Below the pieces are notes generated by a model that was not told the origin of the DNA, did not search any database, and worked only from the letters and a program-made list of their open reading frames with translations. The position numbers and the translations under genes are program-made. 9,372 nucleotides of DNA from Anaerolineae bacterium (GTDB taxonomy: Bacteria > Chloroflexota > Anaerolineae > 4572-78 > NAK82): NCBI GenBank assembly GCA_025062175.1, contig JANXAX010000072.1:1-9372 (forward strand), in the 5' to 3' direction. Below, piece after piece: positions 4,876-9,372 of the stretch. Each line of letters opens with the position of its first letter. Position 1 is the stretch's first letter.

Positions 4876-7362
4876 CTATGAGTCACCCGCGACAAGGCTC
4901 GCTTCGGTGGGCAGCTCGGCTGAAGTAGCAGACACTGTGAGACTTTCCATGTTGAACCGCGCGTCGCACTGCAGACACTGCGCCGTGCGCTGATTGGCCA
5001 TCACCAGCAGGCCACCACACTCCGGACAGGGCTGTGGTAACGGCCGCTTCCAGCTGGTGAAGTTGCAGGTCGGGTAGTGGCTACAGCCGTAGAAGACGCG
5101 CTTCTTGCGCGTTCGCCGCTCCACCAGGTCGCCACCACACTGCGGGCAGGCGGCGCCGGTCTTCTCCAGGTAGGGCTTGGTATTACGGCAGGCCGGATAG
5201 TTGGAGCATGCCACAAACTTGCCAAAGCGTCCCCACTTCACCACCATCGGGTGGCCACACAGCTCGCACTTCTCGCCGGTAGGGGGCTCGGTCATCTCCA
5301 CCTTGGCCATCAGCCGCTCGGCGCGCTGCAGCGCCTGTTCGAAGGGTGTGTAGAACGCACGCAGCACCAGCACCCAATCCTGCTCGCCGCGGGCAATGCG
5401 ATCCAGGTCTTCTTCCATGCGCGCGGTGAAGTCCACGTTGACAATGTCGGGGAAGTGCTCCACCAGCATGTCGTTCACAATGCAGCCCAGCTCGGTGGGA
5501 TAGAGACGGCGGTCGACACTGGTCACATAGCCGCGTTCCTGGATGGTAGAGATGATGGGCGCATAAGTGCTGGGCCGGCCGATGCCATATTCTTCCAGGG
5601 CGCGCACTAGAGTGGCTTCCGTATACCGTGGGGGCGGCTGGGTGAAGTGCTGTTCCGGCAGCAGATGCACCAGATCAAGGAGCTCGCCGACGCGCACTTC
5701 GGGCAACATCTGCTCGGCCTCCTCCGGTGTTGCATCGTCATCGCGGCTTTCCTCGTAGACAGCGAGAAAGCCGGGCACTCGCACCCGGCTGCCGCTGGCG
5801 CGCAGCAGGTAGCGCGCTTCCGCTGCCAGACGATCCCACTGGGCAGTGGACCGGAACGCCTCGGACGCCAAGGTTGCCTCTTGCCATGTGGGATCGGCAG
5901 CGACTTCGACCGTCATCGTGTCATAGATGGCCGGCGCCATCTGACTGGCGACGAAGCGCTGCCAGATGAGCGTATATAGACGCCACTGTTCTGAGCTCAG
6001 GAAGGGTTTCACCTTTTCGGGTTCGCGCAGCACGCTGGTCGGACGGATCGCCTCGTGGGCTTCCTGGGCGCCTTTCGTTTTGGTCTTGTAGATGGGTGGT
6101 GTCGGTGGCAGCGCTTCTGGGCCGTAGCGTGTGGCGATGAACGCGCGTGCCTCCTCCTGCGCCGCCGTAGCCACGTTAGTGCTGTCGGTACGCATATAGG
6201 TGATCAAGCCCACACTGCCTTCCGGCCCCAAGTCGATACCTTCATACAATTGCTGGGCGATGCGCATCGTGCGTGCGGCAGTGAAACCCAACCGCCGCGA
6301 TGCCTCCTGTTGCATCGTACTGGTAGTGAACGGCGGCGCCGGCTTGCGTCGACGTTCCCCCTTGCGCACATCGACCACCAGGTACGGCGAGCGCTCCAGC
6401 TCCTCCAGCACCGGTTGCACGGCAGACTGGTTTTTAAGCTCCACCGCCTGGCCGGCAATCTTGACCAGCTTGGCAATGAAGGTGGGTCGCTCTGCCACGC
6501 GCCGCGCCAGCTCGGCGGCGATCGTCCAGTATTCTTCGGGCACGAAGGCCGCAATCTCACGCTCCCGTTCTACAATCAGGCGCACTGCCACACTTTGCAC
6601 CCGGCCGGCTGAGGTACGGTTGCGTACCTTCTCCCAGAGCAACGGGCTGAGCTTGTACCCGACCAGCCGGTCAAGAATGCGGCGCGCCTGTTGGGCGTTG
6701 ACGCGGTTCATATCGATCTGTTGCGGATGGCGAAATGCCTCTTCGATCGCCTGCTGGGTGATCTCGTGGAAGACCACTCGGCGCGCGATTTGCGGAGGTA
6801 TCTCGGCCGCTTCCATCAAGTGCCACGCGATTGCCTCGCCTTCGCGGTCAGGGTCTGTGGCGAGATAGACCTCAGGGGCGCGTTTGACTGCTGCCTTGAG
6901 CTCCTCGACGATCGGGCGCTTCTCGTTGGGCACGCGATAGCGCGGTGCGAAGTCATGCTCGATGTCCACCGAGAGCTGCGAGCGCAATAAGTCGCGTACA
7001 TGGCCTACTGATGCCTTGACGGTGTAGCCGCTGCCCAGGAACTTGCCCACCGTGCGTGCCTTGGCCGGCGATTCTACGATGACCAACGGGCGACCATCAC
7101 TCGCTGCTTGTTCTCGTGTGCGCGGAGCGGATTCTGTCTGGAAGCGGCGCGCTGCGCGCTCCATGTTGCCCTGCCCAGTGGGCATCTGCGGCACCGATAG
7201 TGCGGCGTGTGCCGGTGTGCGTCCCATCTTAACCAGGGCGCTGCCACATTCCGGACAGATCCCCTGTGTACACGGCTTGCCGGTCGCTGTGTAGCTTGGC
7301 TGTGGGTCGCGCATCGGTCGCTTAGCGCGACATCTGAGGCAATAAGCCGTCAACGTCTCCAT
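4876..7362 (-). CDS. topA: Type IA DNA topoisomerase I with an extra N-terminal zinc ribbon
   Basis: Relaxes negatively supercoiled DNA by single-strand passage through a 5'-phosphotyrosine intermediate. It has 828 residues. In order: a Cys4 ribbon (Cys8, Cys11, Cys36, Cys39) resembling DUF5679; a linker to about 90; the Toprim domain with VIVESPAKA (Glu97) and ATDPDREGE (Asp170, Asp172, Glu174, the metal site); and the gate domains with the active-site tyrosine in GLITYMRTDSTN (Tyr389). Three C-terminal zinc ribbons follow: Cys699/702/719/725, Cys739/742/760/766 and a shorter Cys779/782/796/799. A 22-residue tail without family features closes the protein. The start at 7362 is preferred because the ribbon begins at residue 8; later Met codons would remove it. 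The nearest Shine-Dalgarno-like sequence (AGGTG, about 10 nt upstream) is weakly placed. The guanylyltransferase gene ends 18 nt upstream, so topA is probably the last gene of a dprA-containing operon. Confidence 0.97.
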   Translation of the reverse strand: METLTAYCLRCRAKRPMRDPQPSYTATGKPCTQGICPECGSALVKMGRTPAHAALSVPQMPTGQGNMERAARRFQTESAPRTREQAASDGRPLVIVESPAKARTVGKFLGSGYTVKASVGHVRDLLRSQLSVDIEHDFAPRYRVPNEKRPIVEELKAAVKRAPEVYLATDPDREGEAIAWHLMEAAEIPPQIARRVVFHEITQQAIEEAFRHPQQIDMNRVNAQQARRILDRLVGYKLSPLLWEKVRNRTSAGRVQSVAVRLIVEREREIAAFVPEEYWTIAAELARRVAERPTFIAKLVKIAGQAVELKNQSAVQPVLEELERSPYLVVDVRKGERRRKPAPPFTTSTMQQEASRRLGFTAARTMRIAQQLYEGIDLGPEGSVGLITYMRTDSTNVATAAQEEARAFIATRYGPEALPPTPPIYKTKTKGAQEAHEAIRPTSVLREPEKVKPFLSSEQWRLYTLIWQRFVASQMAPAIYDTMTVEVAADPTWQEATLASEAFRSTAQWDRLAAEARYLLRASGSRVRVPGFLAVYEESRDDDATPEEAEQMLPEVRVGELLDLVHLLPEQHFTQPPPRYTEATLVRALEEYGIGRPSTYAPIISTIQERGYVTSVDRRLYPTELGCIVNDMLVEHFPDIVNVDFTARMEEDLDRIARGEQDWVLVLRAFYTPFEQALQRAERLMAKVEMTEPPTGEKCELCGHPMVVKWGRFGKFVACSNYPACRNTKPYLEKTGAACPQCGGDLVERRTRKKRVFYGCSHYPTCNFTSWKRPLPQPCPECGGLLVMANQRTAQCLQCDARFNMESLTVSATSAELPTEASLVAGDS

Positions 7363-7380
7363 ACCGATTGCACACCTCGT

Positions 7381-8457
7381 CTATAACAAATTTGTCATCC
7401 CGTTTGCTTGCAATTGTTCCACAACCACCTTGACATCCTGTGCACGGTCGCGCGCGCAGATGAGGATGGCATCCGCCGTGTCCACCACAATGGTGTTCTC
7501 CAATCCGACTGTCACGATGAGCTTGTCACCGCCACGGATCAGGCAGCCTTTGGTGGCAATACCCAAGTGATTGCCCAGGACGACATTGCCATCCGCGCAC
7601 GTTGTGTGCACGCCGTAGAGTGCCTCCCAGTCTCCAATGTCGCTCCAACCGATATCCACTGGGATCACCACCACGCCGCGTGCCTTTTCCATGATGCCGT
7701 AGTCGATAGTCTCGCGGCGTATCTGCGGCCACACAGCCTCGAGCACCTGGGCCGCGTCGGACGTTCCCAGGGCGGCGGCGATGCGCTGCAGCAGGGCATA
7801 TACATCGGGCATGTGCTGTGCGAACTCGCGCAGGATGCGCGACACTTGCCAGATGAACATACCACTATTCCAGCTATACCGTCCGCTGGCGACAAACTCC
7901 GTAGCGCGCCGCGCATCCGGCTTTTCGACAAAGGCTTCCACAGCGTACACATCAAATCCGTCTACCTTGGCGATCTGGTCGCCGCGCCGGATGTAGCCGA
8001 AGCCAGTCGCCGGACAGCTGGGATAGATGCCCAGAGTGACCATATGTCCTTGACAAGCCAACTGATACGCCGCCTGGAGCACCCGCTGAAAGACGTCCAC
8101 CGCCCGGATGAAGTGATCCGCCGTCAACACCGCCATAACGGCTTCCGGGTCGCGCCGTTGCAGATGCACCGCTGCCAGCCCGACAGCGCCGGCAGTGCCG
8201 CGCGCAGCTGGTTCCGCAATGAAGTTCTGCCGCGGGATATCCGGCACCTGAGCAGATAAGGTGGGCACATATTCCGCCGCGGTGACGATAAGCACTCGCT
8301 CCGCCGGTAGGATAGGCAGCAGCCGGTCCACAGCGTGCTGCAACATAGTACGTTCTCCGATCAACTGCAACGCTTGTTTTGGCAAATGGTGACGGCTGAG
8401 CGGCCACAACCGCGTGCCACTGCCACCTGCCATGATCACTGCATAGTAATTTCGCAT
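7381..8457 (-). CDS. manC: Mannose-1-phosphate guanylyltransferase (GDP-mannose pyrophosphorylase)
   Basis: Makes GDP-mannose from mannose 1-phosphate and GTP in the cytoplasm, supplying mannose, fucose or rhamnose-type glycans. At 358 residues it is the single-domain form: there is no C-terminal cupin (mannose-6-phosphate isomerase) domain as in the roughly 470-residue bifunctional enzymes. Seen: the nucleotide-binding signature MAGGSGTRLWPLSR (residues 9-22) with PKQ just after (Lys27), TADHF where PADH or PSDH is more usual, FVEKPD (Glu178, Lys179), WNSGMF, the TIDYGIMEK block and GWSDIGDW (270-277). This combination separates GDP-mannose pyrophosphorylases from glucose-1-phosphate transferases. 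GAGGAAG at 8464-8470 gives a strong ribosome site 6-8 nt from the ATG. It lies 26 nt after dprA and 18 nt before topA on the same strand. The symbol manC is by family only. No other nucleotide-sugar genes are in view. Confidence 0.93.
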   Translation of the reverse strand: MRNYYAVIMAGGSGTRLWPLSRHHLPKQALQLIGERTMLQHAVDRLLPILPAERVLIVTAAEYVPTLSAQVPDIPRQNFIAEPAARGTAGAVGLAAVHLQRRDPEAVMAVLTADHFIRAVDVFQRVLQAAYQLACQGHMVTLGIYPSCPATGFGYIRRGDQIAKVDGFDVYAVEAFVEKPDARRATEFVASGRYSWNSGMFIWQVSRILREFAQHMPDVYALLQRIAAALGTSDAAQVLEAVWPQIRRETIDYGIMEKARGVVVIPVDIGWSDIGDWEALYGVHTTCADGNVVLGNHLGIATKGCLIRGGDKLIVTVGLENTIVVDTADAILICARDRAQDVKVVVEQLQANGMTNLL

Positions 8458-8463
8458 CGGTGT

Positions 8464-8470
8464 CTTCCTC
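8464..8470 (-). promoter_or_regulatory. Strong ribosome binding site for the guanylyltransferase gene
   Basis: Read on the minus strand this is GAGGAAG, the clearest Shine-Dalgarno sequence in the operon, just upstream of the ATG at 8455-8457. It sits in the 26-nt gap after the dprA stop. The gene therefore appears to be translated independently rather than by coupling to dprA. Confidence 0.65.
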
Positions 8471-8483
8471 GACTCCCTTCACG

Positions 8484-9372
8484 TTAGTTAGAGGAATGGA
8501 TCTCCCGCGCAGCCACATAGCACATATTGCCAACCTGACGCACCATGCCTTTGAGCTCCATCAACGTCAAGGTGCTGGTCACCTCATGGATGGGCAGGCC
8601 GGCGGCACGCCCCAGCTCATCCACGTGGATTGGTTCAGCGGAGAGAAAACGCAGCAAGTGCGCTTCGGTAGGGTTCTCTGGCAGCGCCTGACGTACCTCG
8701 CGTTGCTGCGCGACCATGTTCAGATTGAGCTCCTCGAGGATGTCCTGGACACAGGTCACCAGCTTGGCACCCTGCTGGATGAGGAAGCTGGGCCCTCCAC
8801 TGTTGCGGCTGAGGATGTTGCCAGGTACGGCAAACACCTCGCGTCCCTGTTCCAGCGCATACGCTGCCGTGATCATCGCCCCGCTGCGGGTGGAACCTTC
8901 CACCACCAGCACACCCAGGCTGAGCCCGCTGATGATGCGGTTGCGTGGCGGGAAATTGCGCGCCTCTGGTTTAACCCCCAACGGATACTCGCTGATCAAG
9001 GCGCCATTGCGCATAATCTGCTCGGCAAGGCTGCGATTTTCATATGGATAGATAATGTCCACTCCGCTGCCCAACACAGCGAGCGTGCGCCCGCCAGCGT
9101 CGAGCGCGGCGCGATGCGCCATCGTGTCGATCCCATAGGCCAGCCCACTGACGATGGTCACCCCGGCGGCGACCAGTCCACTCACCAACGTACGTGTCAC
9201 CTCACGTCCGTAGGGACTGGCCTGGCGGGTGCCCACAACACCCAGAGCCCACTCATCTGCCGCGGATAGTTCTCCGCGGATGTAAAGCACGGGCGGTGGA
9301 TGAGCGATCGATTTGAGCAACGGAGGATATTCTTTGTTTTGCCAGGTGAGCACAAAGACACCCGCATCCTGA
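8484..9372 (-). CDS. dprA: DNA-processing protein DprA, 5'-truncated by window edge
   Basis: Binds incoming single-stranded DNA during natural transformation and loads RecA onto it; it is widely conserved, including in bacteria not known to be competent. The frame is open to the window edge: codons before the GTG at 9353 read QDAGVF and continue into VLTWQNKEYPPLL, typical DprA sequence, so the GTG is internal. The N-terminal SAM-like part (probably some 70 residues) is outside. About 296 residues are visible. Seen in the Rossmann-like core: GVVGTRQASPYGREVT, SGLAYGIDTMAHRAAL, EYPLGVKPEARNFPPRNRIISGLS-like block and VVEGSTRSGAMITAAYALEQG. The last 65 residues or so (from about NPTEAHLLRFL) fit the winged-helix DML1-like domain. 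It is the first visible gene of a unit continuing into the guanylyltransferase and topA. dprA beside topA is a common order. Confidence 0.95.
   Translation of the reverse strand, partial: QDAGVFVLTWQNKEYPPLLKSIAHPPPVLYIRGELSAADEWALGVVGTRQASPYGREVTRTLVSGLVAAGVTIVSGLAYGIDTMAHRAALDAGGRTLAVLGSGVDIIYPYENRSLAEQIMRNGALISEYPLGVKPEARNFPPRNRIISGLSLGVLVVEGSTRSGAMITAAYALEQGREVFAVPGNILSRNSGGPSFLIQQGAKLVTCVQDILEELNLNMVAQQREVRQALPENPTEAHLLRFLSAEPIHVDELGRAAGLPIHEVTSTLTLMELKGMVRQVGNMCYVAAREIHSSN

Noticed and set aside
4662..4993. Small plus-strand open frames (88 and 83 codons) in the repeat-rich interval
   Set aside because: They are built from repeat sequence and run antisense into topA, with no clear ribosome site and no protein family features.
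7363..7420. Possible promoter in front of topA (minus strand TTGCAA and TTATAG)
   Set aside because: The spacing is about 21 nt and most of it lies inside the end of the guanylyltransferase gene; the 18-nt gap argues for co-transcription.
7408..8259. Plus-strand 283-codon open frame opposite the guanylyltransferase gene
   Set aside because: It lies wholly antisense to a protein with clear family motifs, has no recognisable domain and is rich in His, Arg and Asp as expected from reverse-complemented GC-rich coding sequence.
8460..9269. Plus-strand 269-codon open frame opposite dprA
   Set aside because: Same reasoning: DprA motifs are continuous on the minus strand and the antisense product shows no domain.

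Overview
The window is a high-GC bacterial chromosome segment with compact gene spacing, most likely from the phylum Chloroflexota (Anaerolineae or a related class). The evidence is the type IA topoisomerase, which begins with a Cys4 ribbon resembling the DUF5679-type ribbon I associate with Chloroflexota TopA, plus the general style of the FtsH and the intergenic palindromic repeats. This placement is inference from recalled family features; no search was run. All recognisable genes are housekeeping or conserved-hypothetical. I see no defence island, prophage, insertion sequence, CRISPR array, tRNA or rRNA.

Plus-strand half (1-4341): the 3' part of ftsH (membrane AAA+ zinc protease) is followed after 29 nt by an M20 zinc hydrolase. 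That gene overlaps by an ATGA a small polytopic membrane protein resembling the DUF624/YesL family. These three look like one transcription unit. A well-formed sigma70/sigmaA-type promoter candidate begins on the stop codon of the third gene and would drive a membrane-anchored TPR protein (3412-4341) through a leader of about 90 nt.

Centre (4342-4875): 534 nt without a gene, between the convergent TPR and topA genes. It is packed with imperfect and perfect palindromes: a GGCGAGGG stem, a GTAGGGGCGAAT-type element, a run of four hairpins spaced about 30 nt apart, a 31-nt degenerate direct repeat, and a CTTCCCTC/GAGGGAAG element. It looks like a graveyard or mosaic of several dispersed intergenic repeat families.

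Minus-strand half (4876-9372): read from right to left, dprA (5' end outside the window), a mannose-1-phosphate guanylyltransferase gene and topA lie 26 and 18 nt apart, so they probably form one operon. dprA next to topA is a common bacterial arrangement; the sugar-nucleotide gene between them is the unusual part. DprA (RecA loading on incoming single-stranded DNA) and TopA (relaxing negative supercoils) both act on DNA, whereas the guanylyltransferase supplies GDP-mannose for glycans.

No convincing undescribed multi-gene system was found. The best leads are the hairpin ladder at 4342-4875, the topoisomerase with zinc ribbons at both ends, and the unusual operon makeup.
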